Shown here piece after piece: positions 1 to 4,986 of a stretch of DNA of 5,228 nucleotides. Origin of the DNA: Gammaproteobacteria bacterium (GTDB lineage: Bacteria > Pseudomonadota > Gammaproteobacteria > HK1); NCBI GenBank assembly GCA_013042035.1, contig JABDQX010000356.1, forward strand, positions 1 through 5,228, read 5' to 3'. The notes beneath the pieces are model-generated. The model searched no databases. It was not told where the DNA came from and worked only from the letters and a program-made list of their open reading frames with translations. Position 1 is the stretch's first letter; each line of letters begins with the position of its first letter. The translations under genes were made by a program, and so were the position numbers.

Positions 1-109
1 GCAACGGGCAAAGGAAATTATCAGGGAGCTTAGGCGTCGGTTGCCGGGTTATCTGGTACCACGTCTGGTTCGGGAGGTGGCGGGGGCGGGGTATAAGATT
101 CCCCTTTAA
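1..109 (+). CDS. C-terminal fragment, possible AMP-forming acyl ligase
   Basis: The frame starting at base 2 is open from the window edge to a TAA at 107-109 and gives 35 residues. The piece contains ELRRRLPGYLVPRLVRE and ends AGAGYKIPL. The pattern 'ELR-x-x-LP-x-Y-hydrophobic-VP' is typical of the small C-terminal subdomain of adenylate-forming enzymes (acyl-CoA ligases, NRPS adenylation domains). In that family a conserved lysine lies about 20 residues further on, and the K of YKIPL could be that residue. The usual PxTxxGK context is absent and the protein stops directly after it, so the assignment is inference from a short segment. If right, the enzyme would activate a carboxylic acid as an acyl-adenylate. 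That would fit the neighbouring convergent malonyltransferase. The N-terminal bulk and the start lie outside the window. Confidence 0.5.
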   Translation, partial: QRAKEIIRELRRRLPGYLVPRLVREVAGAGYKIPL

Positions 110-130
110 AAACCGCAGTCAATAAAGAAT

Positions 131-199
131 CCGCCCGCGAAGGACACGAAGCGGAGAATATGAAAAGCCCTTCATTTCTTCTTCGTGAACTTAGTGCCT
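131..199. repeat. Degenerate palindromic intergenic element (GAAGGACACGAAG type)
   Basis: The left arm at about 134-151 reads CCCGCGAAGGACACGAAG and contains CGAAG twice, nine bases apart. The right arm at about 181-198 reads CTTCGTGAACTTAGTGCC. The reverse complement of the left arm agrees with the right arm at about two thirds of positions, including a perfect 7-bp CACGAAG/CTTCGTG pair. From memory, sequences of the form CGAAGGACACGAAG, often paired with their complement, recur in intergenic regions of many proteobacteria. That family resemblance was not checked here. The element lies between two convergent genes and codes for nothing recognisable. Confidence 0.35.
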
Positions 200-232
200 G
201 AAAAATCCCCAGTCCCGGGAATTTTCAGGCAC
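194..232. terminator. Strong hairpin between convergent genes, terminator-like
   Basis: Arms at 194-209 (GTGCCTGAAAAATCCC) and 217-232 (GGGAATTTTCAGGCAC) pair over 16 positions with a single mismatch around a 7-base loop. The hairpin lies 85 bases after the stop of the plus-strand ligase-like gene and 43 bases after the stop of the minus-strand transferase gene, so it could end transcription from both sides. No T-run follows it in either direction, so it is not a textbook intrinsic terminator. It could also be an mRNA-stabilising 3' structure or part of a repeat family. Confidence 0.55.
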
Positions 233-274
233 CCTCTTAGTGGATCGCGCTCTTCGTCTTTATGTATGGCGACA

Positions 275-1231
275 TCATCCCAAGGATTCAATATACTTTT
301 TAGCGTCGATCCGATAGGCGGTTGCCTGCTCTTCGGTATTGATAGGGATTACCCGGTATCCTTCATTGTCGCGAAGGGTTTGCTGTATTAATGTCGACAG
401 GAATCTGTCTCCCGGGCCGATATCGAAGAAATCCACCTGCATACCGATATCACGGGCACTTCGATAGATCCGCTCGATAGCTGGAGAAAAAAATACCGGC
501 GAATACATCTGACGAACAAGATTCGCGAATAAGTCTTCCTGTGACAGATACCGCTTTCCGGTCACATTGGAATAGATTGCGGGGATATCCTTGGTAATGG
601 GATTCCATCCCTTCATGTCCTTTTCCAGTATCGCCCGAAATTGCTCCTCGGCGACTTCCTTGTAGTGCTCTTCGGAATGGAAAGGCCCCTTCAACGGAAT
701 CCGTCTGGCGATAAAAGGCAGCTTTTCCTGTTTGAGCGCACTGTCCAGTGCCTCATCGGATCCCACCATCACCAGCCATGTGGGGCTGTTGTAAAGGCCG
801 ATGGAGATCCCTTCGTGCTGATCAGCAAATCCTTCCACCATTTTGATGAAATCCTTCGGATCCTCGGTGGCGTCCTTATGTGGGGTTATCATGGCGGCAG
901 GTCTTTTTCCCACGCTGACGGTATCCATCAAATCCTGCCGCATACTGATGGTTTTCGAACCGATGTCGGATGAGGGGATAACCCCCGCTGCCGTCAACGC
1001 CGAGTATTCGCCAACGGAATGGCCCAATACGACATCGAACTCCACGCCTAAATGGGTTGCCAGTAGCGTGGATGCCCGATAGGCTGAAATTTGTGGTAGC
1101 GCGATCGTAGGCTTCGAGATCTTCAGTGCTTCGAAAAGCGACGCAACAGAAGGGTGTTTTGCCTTGAATTCGCTCTCTTTGCCCAGTGTTCCCTGGCCAA
1201 CGAAGGTTCCAACTTTGATGACTCTTTCCAT
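275..1231 (-). CDS. FabD-type malonyl-CoA:ACP acyltransferase
   Basis: The product (318 residues) should move a malonyl or related acyl group from CoA to the phosphopantetheine arm of an acyl carrier protein, in the cytoplasm. Numbered from ATG 1231, all FabD active-site elements are visible: GQG with Gln13, GHSVGEYSAL with nucleophile Ser72, MRQ with Arg98, GPFHS with catalytic His185, LVRQMY with Gln241 and the late GPGD. Phe next to the histidine is the pattern usually seen in malonyl-preferring transferases. The gap from GQG to the serine is about 20 residues shorter than in E. coli FabD, so an N-terminal helical segment is reduced. The frame extends upstream to a TTG at 1306, but those 25 codons run through inverted repeats, and homology begins right after ATG 1231. 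No good ribosome-binding site precedes it. There are no fabH, fabG or acpP neighbours, so it may be a stand-alone (trans-acting) transferase of a specialised pathway, not the housekeeping FabD. Confidence 0.88.
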   Translation of the reverse strand: MERVIKVGTFVGQGTLGKESEFKAKHPSVASLFEALKISKPTIALPQISAYRASTLLATHLGVEFDVVLGHSVGEYSALTAAGVIPSSDIGSKTISMRQDLMDTVSVGKRPAAMITPHKDATEDPKDFIKMVEGFADQHEGISIGLYNSPTWLVMVGSDEALDSALKQEKLPFIARRIPLKGPFHSEEHYKEVAEEQFRAILEKDMKGWNPITKDIPAIYSNVTGKRYLSQEDLFANLVRQMYSPVFFSPAIERIYRSARDIGMQVDFFDIGPGDRFLSTLIQQTLRDNEGYRVIPINTEEQATAYRIDAKKYIESLG

Positions 1232-1249
1232 TTTTGTTACCGTAAAAAC

Positions 1250-1272
1250 ATAATTTTGCCAAGCAAAATTAT
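1250..1272 (-). promoter_or_regulatory. Perfect 10-bp-arm inverted repeat before transferase gene; operator or attenuator
   Basis: Arms ATAATTTTGC (1250-1259) and GCAAAATTAT (1263-1272) are perfectly complementary around a 3-base spacer. The element ends 18 bases before ATG 1231. Read in the direction of the transferase gene it is followed by G and then five T residues (1248-1244), which resembles an intrinsic terminator with an AT-rich stem. As DNA it is equally a plausible operator for a dimeric TetR- or MarR-like repressor. The sequence does not decide between the two. Confidence 0.5.
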
Positions 1273-1275
1273 CAG

Positions 1276-1292
1276 GTCCCGTTAAGCGGGAC
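1276..1292 (-). repeat. Inverted repeat in transferase leader
   Basis: Perfect 6-bp arms GTCCCG (1276-1281) and CGGGAC (1287-1292) enclose a 5-base spacer. As RNA in the predicted leader of the transferase gene this would be a short GC-rich hairpin. It is the second of four dyads between the predicted promoter and the start codon. Confidence 0.5.
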
Positions 1293-1306
1293 GAATGGTT
1301 ATCCAA

Positions 1307-1321
1307 AACCCATTATGGGTT
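1307..1321 (-). repeat. Inverted repeat in transferase leader (AACCCAT/ATGGGTT)
   Basis: Perfect 7-bp arms AACCCAT (1307-1313) and ATGGGTT (1315-1321) are separated by one base. A one-base loop cannot form in RNA, so a folded transcript would open the centre. A protein-binding dyad is at least as likely. Confidence 0.45.
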
Positions 1322-1346
1322 GGTGTTCGGAAAATCCGCTTCTTCC

Positions 1347-1360
1347 CCAGCAGATGCTGG
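1347..1360 (-). repeat. Inverted repeat near predicted transcription start (CCAGCA/TGCTGG)
   Basis: Perfect 6-bp arms CCAGCA (1347-1352) and TGCTGG (1355-1360) surround two bases. It lies just downstream of the predicted -10 box of the transferase promoter, where it could form a 5'-terminal mRNA hairpin or an operator close to the transcription start. Confidence 0.45.
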
Positions 1361-1374
1361 TAGACAAACCTCAC

Positions 1375-1383
1375 ATTATATCA
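1375..1383 (-). promoter_or_regulatory. Extended -10 promoter for transferase gene
   Basis: On the minus strand, bases 1383 to 1375 read TGATATAAT, a perfect extended -10 element (TGn followed by TATAAT). No good -35 hexamer lies 16-18 bases upstream, which extended -10 promoters tolerate. Transcription would start near 1368, giving a leader of roughly 135 bases that contains the four inverted repeats between 1250 and 1360. The box overlaps the 10-bp palindrome CAATCGATTG (1382-1391), which would suit a regulator site. Confidence 0.5.
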
Positions 1384-1408
1384 ATCGATTGCATGATATT
1401 ACTATCAT
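1382..1408. promoter_or_regulatory. Overlapping palindromes at divergent promoter region, possible operator
   Basis: CAATCGATTG at 1382-1391 is a perfect 10-bp palindrome. Immediately beyond it, ATGATA (1393-1398) and TATCAT (1403-1408) form a perfect 6-bp inverted repeat with a 4-base spacer. Both lie upstream of or overlapping the minus-strand -10 box and about 80-110 bases before the HTH gene. They are placed where a regulator could act on both directions. No matching known operator consensus was recognised. Confidence 0.35.
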
Positions 1409-1477
1409 TCATTGCGGTTAACGTATTTTCATCCGTGACGCGCAACATCGTTTCACCTATCTGACAAAACGACGGTT

Positions 1478-1484
1478 AAAGGAG
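1478..1484 (+). promoter_or_regulatory. Ribosome-binding site fixing the GTG start of the HTH gene
   Basis: AAAGGAG lies five bases before GTG 1490. This is the clearest Shine-Dalgarno sequence in the window. It supports a real, translated small gene and its GTG start. Confidence 0.7.
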
Positions 1485-1489
1485 CTGAT

Positions 1490-1735
1490 GTGACCATTGA
1501 CCTCAATGAAACCTGGAATACATTGGCGCCTAAATTTAATTTAGCGCGTGAATTGCTCGCGGCCCGCCCCAGGGTGGATCTGAACCGGCAGGAAGTGGCC
1601 AAGCGGATGGGCATCAGTCAATCGACAGTGGCGTGTTTGGCAGGTGCTTACAAACCTTTCCCGCAAAGCCTCGGGCGGTATGCCGAGTCAGTGGGGATGA
1701 AAGCCGGAGTCAACTTGGTTTCCGCTGGTGTCTGA
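1490..1735 (+). CDS. Small XRE/HigA-like helix-turn-helix protein
   Basis: The 81-residue product is a probable DNA-binding protein. Residues 33-50 (RQEVAKRMGISQSTVACL) match the classic helix-turn-helix pattern of XRE/Cro-type regulators. The following stretch, with RYAESVG at 63-69 and then GVNLV, resembles the end of HigA-like antitoxin HTH domains ('L-x-RYAEALG'). The N-terminal 30 residues show no recognised motif. The GTG start at 1490 has AAAGGAG five bases upstream. No toxin gene is adjacent, so an antitoxin role is unsupported. The stop TGA (1733-1735) lies inside the start of rluD (8-base overlap), implying co-transcription and translational coupling. It is divergent from the transferase gene across a dyad-rich region, so it could regulate that gene or itself. 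The product is short for a regulator and may be reduced. Confidence 0.7.
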   Translation: MTIDLNETWNTLAPKFNLARELLAARPRVDLNRQEVAKRMGISQSTVACLAGAYKPFPQSLGRYAESVGMKAGVNLVSAGV

Positions 1736-2657
1736 GCACCAGTCCACCATCCCGGACGCTCTGATCGGAATGCGTTTCGATCAAGCGCTTACTCAACTAT
1801 TTTCCGACTATTCCCGTGGCCGTATTCAGGCATGGATCAGGAATGGCCGGATTACCGTGGAAGGGCGGGAGATTCGTCCGCGTGATCTGACACGAGGGGG
1901 AGAGCGGGTTCGATTAGTGGCCGAACCGGAAGAGAACGATACCTGGGAGCCGGAGGCATTGCCGCTTGCCGTGGTGTACGAGGACGAGGAGATTATCGTT
2001 ATCGACAAACCAGTCGGACTGGTGGTGCATCCCGGGGCCGGCAATCCAAGCGGAACGTTGGTCAACGCATTATTGCACCATGACCCACACCTTGCCGGTA
2101 TTCCCCGCGCCGGTATCGTTCATAGAATCGACAAGGATACATCCGGGCTGCTGGTGGTCGCCCGCACGCTCCGGGCACACAAACGGTTGGTGGAATTACT
2201 CAAGGACCATGGAATTGCGCGGGAATACGATGGCGTGGTGGTGGGCACCATGCTGTCCGGCGGATGTATCGATGCCCCGGTAGGACGACATGCCATTCAT
2301 CGCACCCGGATGGCTGTCACCAACCGGGGACGGTCCGCCATTACCCACTATCGAATTCGACGCCGCTTTTCCGCCCATACCCATATTCAGATAAATCTGG
2401 AGACCGGACGAACCCACCAAATCCGCGTACACATGGCCCACATCGGCCATCCTCTGGTGGGGGATCCCACCTACGGTGGCCGCCTGTTCATTCCGAAAGG
2501 GGCGGACGAGGCGTTAGTGGAGATCCTGCGTGGTTTCAAACGCCAGGCGCTTCACGCCAGACGTTTGTCCTTTTCCCATCCCGTATCCGATGAGCCATGT
2601 GTGTTCGATAGCCCGTTGCCGGAGGATTTTGTCGGGTTGCTGGATGCCTTGGCATAA
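1728..2657 (+). CDS. rluD: 23S rRNA pseudouridine synthase RluD
   Basis: RluD converts uridines in helix 69 of 23S rRNA (positions 1911, 1915 and 1917 in E. coli) to pseudouridine, which matters for ribosome assembly. The 309-residue product aligns with E. coli RluD (326) over its length. An S4-type RNA-binding domain covers about residues 14-75, with MRFDQALTQLFSDYSRGRI like the E. coli LDQAL...YSRSRI. The catalytic domain has VVHPGAGNPSGTLVNALLHH near 99-118, HRIDKDTSG with catalytic Asp135, and the signature ETGRTHQIRVHMAH followed by HPLVGDP-x-YGG (about 225-251). GTG 1728 is preferred because it restores the usual N-terminal length. No Shine-Dalgarno precedes it, and translation is probably coupled to the HTH gene it overlaps by 8 bases. 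ATG 1770 is the alternative, but it would cut into the S4 domain. The C-terminus is slightly shorter than in E. coli. The usual next gene, yfiH/pgeF, is absent. Confidence 0.95.
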   Translation: MSEHQSTIPDALIGMRFDQALTQLFSDYSRGRIQAWIRNGRITVEGREIRPRDLTRGGERVRLVAEPEENDTWEPEALPLAVVYEDEEIIVIDKPVGLVVHPGAGNPSGTLVNALLHHDPHLAGIPRAGIVHRIDKDTSGLLVVARTLRAHKRLVELLKDHGIAREYDGVVVGTMLSGGCIDAPVGRHAIHRTRMAVTNRGRSAITHYRIRRRFSAHTHIQINLETGRTHQIRVHMAHIGHPLVGDPTYGGRLFIPKGADEALVEILRGFKRQALHARRLSFSHPVSDEPCVFDSPLPEDFVGLLDALA

Positions 2658-2715
2658 GGCGATTTCTGTCAAAGAACAACCAGCTTGCTTGTCCTTTTGT
2701 CCGTCTTCTACGTTA

Positions 2716-2754
2716 CGTCAACAGTTACATAGAACGACTATGCGTCTGTTGCCG
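2716..2754. repeat. Interrupted stem-loop in convergent gap after rluD
   Basis: Several inverted segments share one centre at 2735: CATAG (2728-2732) with CTATG (2738-2742), CAACAG (2719-2724) with CTGTTG (2746-2751), and two outer C/G pairs. Together they form a 13-bp stem with internal loops and a 5-base apical loop. No T-run follows on either strand. It may serve as a transcript end or 3' stabiliser for rluD or the opposing ABC permease gene. Apart from this the 202-base gap 2658-2859 shows no gene. Confidence 0.35.
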
Positions 2755-2859
2755 CGCCTTGAATACGAACAAAATTACCGTGCAATCCGGTATATTCTTT
2801 TCCGACAATCGCCTAATTCCGCACCCTCTTCTCTTGCAGCCTGTCCCCTGCGCACGGGG

Positions 2860-4098
2860 CTATAAATCCCTCAACCCTTCCGACGGCTCGATTCTGGCGG
2901 ATCGATACCCACCCAGGGCCGCGGCGGATATGGCGGCAAATAAGGTGAGTCCCGCCGTGATGAGGAAATGCTCGGCCAGCAACCGGCACACCACCTGTCC
3001 CGCCTGAAGCTGCGGCATCAACATATGGTTGATGGTTTGCTCGACCCCGATATAGATGGCGCTTGCCAGTATCCAGCCAAGCGAGGCAGTGAAAAGGGCC
3101 TGCAGAACAGGGAACCAGACGATATCGCCAGTGCGAAAGCCAACCAACCGCAACACGCTAAGTTCGCGGCGTTTACGTTCCACATTCGCCCACAGGCTGG
3201 CACCCAGGGAAAAGGAGAAACCGATGAAGCCGATGATGGCGATAATCCAGAAGACCGCCGTAAAATTGCGATCAATCGCTTGTACGGTTTCGATGTCGAC
3301 AGCCCGCGTTCTGACATCAAGGCCCTGAGTAATCAGATCATCACGCAAAGTGGCCACATCGTCGATGCTGCGTGCGAACAGCCGAAAACTGGGAAATATC
3401 CGCGCCGTCGGCGCTGTGTCACCCGACCAGCCAAAGGCCGGCACGGCGTGACCATCGTGAAAGTCTTCGATGGCCGTTATCAAACCGAGGGAAACAAAAC
3501 CACCATCACGGGAGAAAGCCGCGTGGGAGGCCGTGCCAATCAGGGTAAGGTCCATGTGTACCCGTTCATGTTTTCCCTGGAACCGGCGCACGAGACTCCC
3601 GTCGATCACATCGCCGACCTTGATATTGAGTTTTCTGGTCGCCGACTCGGAAAGCACAATCTGGCCAGCGTTCGTTGGAACGGCTTTCCCGGCAGGCAAC
3701 AGGGGTTCCCCCTTGGCCGTCGGAATCAGTTCCACCGAAATAATTCGCGGCGCGCTCTCGCTTCTTAGCTGAATGGTCGCCGCAATATTTCGGGTACGCG
3801 GGATGATAAATCCAACCGAGGGCCGCTTCGCGACGCTTTCGAACCACGCGGCATCATAATGCCCACTGCCTATGGAGCGGATCTCCCGATTCCTGGGTTC
3901 TTCCACCAACTGCCCGATCATGCTGCCGACGATGCCGAATTTGAGTCCGAACAACACCATCATCGGCGCGAGTACGGCGGCAAGGGCCAGAACAAAACAC
4001 CCCGACATCACCCACTCATGCGCATAATCTCGAGAGGCAAGCCAGAATATGTGGACAAGTCCGGTGGGTGGCTGTCCGGATGAACGTTGCGTGGACAT
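2860..4098 (-). CDS. ABC transporter permease, FtsX/MacB-LolC family
   Basis: This is an inner-membrane subunit of a two-gene ABC system. The 412 residues show the four-helix FtsX layout: one helix near the N-terminus (about 31-52), a long soluble, presumably periplasmic region (about 53-280), then three helices (about 281-303, 328-352, 375-397). After the second helix comes NVERKRRELSVLRLVGF (305-321), the conserved cytoplasmic segment of this family (compare ERRREIGLLRALG in MacB/LolC-type proteins). The end, YRSARIEPSEGLRDL, matches the usual 'ARIDPAEALR' tail. Family members work by mechanotransmission, extracting lipoproteins or pushing substrates outward, not by classical import. The ATG start at 4098 shares its A with the TGA stop of the ATPase gene, so the two are translationally coupled. 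No periplasmic adaptor or outer-membrane partner is nearby, and the substrate cannot be named. LolC/LolE-like and MacB-like roles are both possible. Confidence 0.88.
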   Translation of the reverse strand: MSTQRSSGQPPTGLVHIFWLASRDYAHEWVMSGCFVLALAAVLAPMMVLFGLKFGIVGSMIGQLVEEPRNREIRSIGSGHYDAAWFESVAKRPSVGFIIPRTRNIAATIQLRSESAPRIISVELIPTAKGEPLLPAGKAVPTNAGQIVLSESATRKLNIKVGDVIDGSLVRRFQGKHERVHMDLTLIGTASHAAFSRDGGFVSLGLITAIEDFHDGHAVPAFGWSGDTAPTARIFPSFRLFARSIDDVATLRDDLITQGLDVRTRAVDIETVQAIDRNFTAVFWIIAIIGFIGFSFSLGASLWANVERKRRELSVLRLVGFRTGDIVWFPVLQALFTASLGWILASAIYIGVEQTINHMLMPQLQAGQVVCRLLAEHFLITAGLTLFAAISAAALGGYRSARIEPSEGLRDL

Positions 4099-4904
4099 CA
4101 GCCAGTCACCACGGTTTCCGTCAGATCGCCATGTTGCCGCGTCCGGTGGGACAGACCGCGCAACCCCAGTTTTTCAACGTGATTCCAATCGTGGCTGGCG
4201 ACGATAACAGTGATATGGAATTTCTCCACGAGGTTGATGAAAAGGGTCATGATTTTTCTTGCCGTGATGGGATCCAGGGGTGCGGTGGGTTCATCGGCAA
4301 TCACGATGGATGGCTTGTGGGCCAGCGCGCGCGCGATGGCGACTCTTTGGCGTTCTCCCACCGACAGCAAGGATGGGCGCTTGCTGAGATGACGCTCGAT
4401 CTCCAATGATTTAGCCAGTTGTTCGACGGTCCCGTCGTCCGGCATGCCAAGAAGCCTGCGCGAGAGACTGATATTGTCCCGTACCGTCAGATAGGGCAAC
4501 AATCCACCGGTTTGCATGACATAACCCATGCGTTGCCTGCGCAGATCCCCCAAATGGTTCAATTGACCCCGGCGCCAGTCGGCGGCAACATCCAGGGGAG
4601 GCGCGCCAGGCTCCGGACGGAATCGAAACGCACCGACCGTGGTCGGTTGCAACACCATGGCCAACAGATCCAGCAACGTACTTTTGCCACAACCACTTTG
4701 ACCGATCAAGGCAATTTTCTCGCCGAGGGCTATTTGGAGACTGGGCACCACCAACCGAAAAGCCGTCCCCTCAGCTTCACGCGTTTTGATTACCTCGCGC
4801 AGGTGATAAATGAGCACTCGGTCTTTTGCCAAGTCTTCGTCCCGTTTTTTATCCAACGCTTTCGAAGACTCTTCGCCCTGAGCAGGTTGGTTTGGTTTTT
4901 TCAA
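4098..4904 (-). CDS. ABC transporter ATP-binding protein, LolD/MacB type
   Basis: This cytoplasmic ATPase powers the permease encoded immediately downstream. Counting from TTG 4904 (268 residues), it has Walker A GQSGCGKST (68-76), Q-loop Gln131 in GYVMQTGGLLPYLTVRDNI, signature LSVGERQRVAIARALAHKP (180-198), Walker B IVIADEPTAPLD (200-211) and switch histidine His238 in VASHDW. The signature has Val where most members have Gly (LSGGQ), and Glu in place of Gln. The start is uncertain. TTG 4904 has no Shine-Dalgarno and gives a charged, lysine/aspartate-rich extension. TTG at residue 17 and GTG at residue 30 (near 4817) are alternatives, the last beginning just before the ABC fold. No ATG is available between the upstream in-frame stop (4950-4952) and the Walker A motif. 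The last about 25 residues vary from family norms. Confidence 0.9.
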   Translation of the reverse strand: MKKPNQPAQGEESSKALDKKRDEDLAKDRVLIYHLREVIKTREAEGTAFRLVVPSLQIALGEKIALIGQSGCGKSTLLDLLAMVLQPTTVGAFRFRPEPGAPPLDVAADWRRGQLNHLGDLRRQRMGYVMQTGGLLPYLTVRDNISLSRRLLGMPDDGTVEQLAKSLEIERHLSKRPSLLSVGERQRVAIARALAHKPSIVIADEPTAPLDPITARKIMTLFINLVEKFHITVIVASHDWNHVEKLGLRGLSHRTRQHGDLTETVVTG

Positions 4905-4908
4905 TGGG

Positions 4909-4936
4909 TTGGTATCTGGGTTTTTATTCTTATAAT
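4909..4936 (+). promoter_or_regulatory. Predicted sigma-70-type promoter for thiL-like gene
   Basis: TATAAT at 4931-4936 is a perfect -10 box. TTGGTA at 4909-4914 matches the -35 consensus at four of six positions with a 16-base spacer. Transcription would start near 4943, about 44 bases before ATG 4987. The -35 box almost touches the TTG codon of the divergent ABC ATPase gene at 4904. Confidence 0.55.
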
Positions 4937-4986
4937 TTTGTGAAGCAGACTATTCTAGCGTATTTTTCGCTGACTGAGGGAAGTTC

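Noticed and set aside
194..232. TGCCTGAAAA arms as a Neisseriaceae-type DNA uptake sequence pair
   Set aside because: The arms do not match known uptake dialects that I can recall, and no further copy of the 10-mer was seen in the window.
876..1262. Second minus-strand frame of 128 codons inside the transferase gene
   Set aside because: The overlapping frame has all catalytic motifs of an acyltransferase, while this one has none and starts within the inverted repeats.
1232..1306. N-terminal extension of the transferase from TTG 1306
   Set aside because: The 25 extra codons run through two full inverted repeats and part of a third, show no family similarity, and homology begins directly after ATG 1231.
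1490..1735. Type II toxin-antitoxin system
   Set aside because: The HTH protein resembles HigA-like antitoxins, but no toxin-sized gene flanks it. The next gene is rluD and the upstream gene is a divergent acyltransferase.
2845..2859. CCCC/GGGG hairpin beside the permease stop as a terminator
   Set aside because: The stem has only four base pairs, a 7-base loop and no T-run on either strand.
2968..3768. Plus-strand open frame of 266 codons
   Set aside because: It lies entirely antisense to the permease gene, whose protein has clear FtsX-family features. The antisense translation has no recognisable domain and low-complexity character, and it is best explained as a shadow frame in GC-rich coding DNA.
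4419..4943. Plus-strand open frame of 174 codons ending in a hydrophobic tail
   Set aside because: It is antisense to the ABC ATPase with its full set of motifs. The hydrophobic end comes from the T-rich divergent promoter region.
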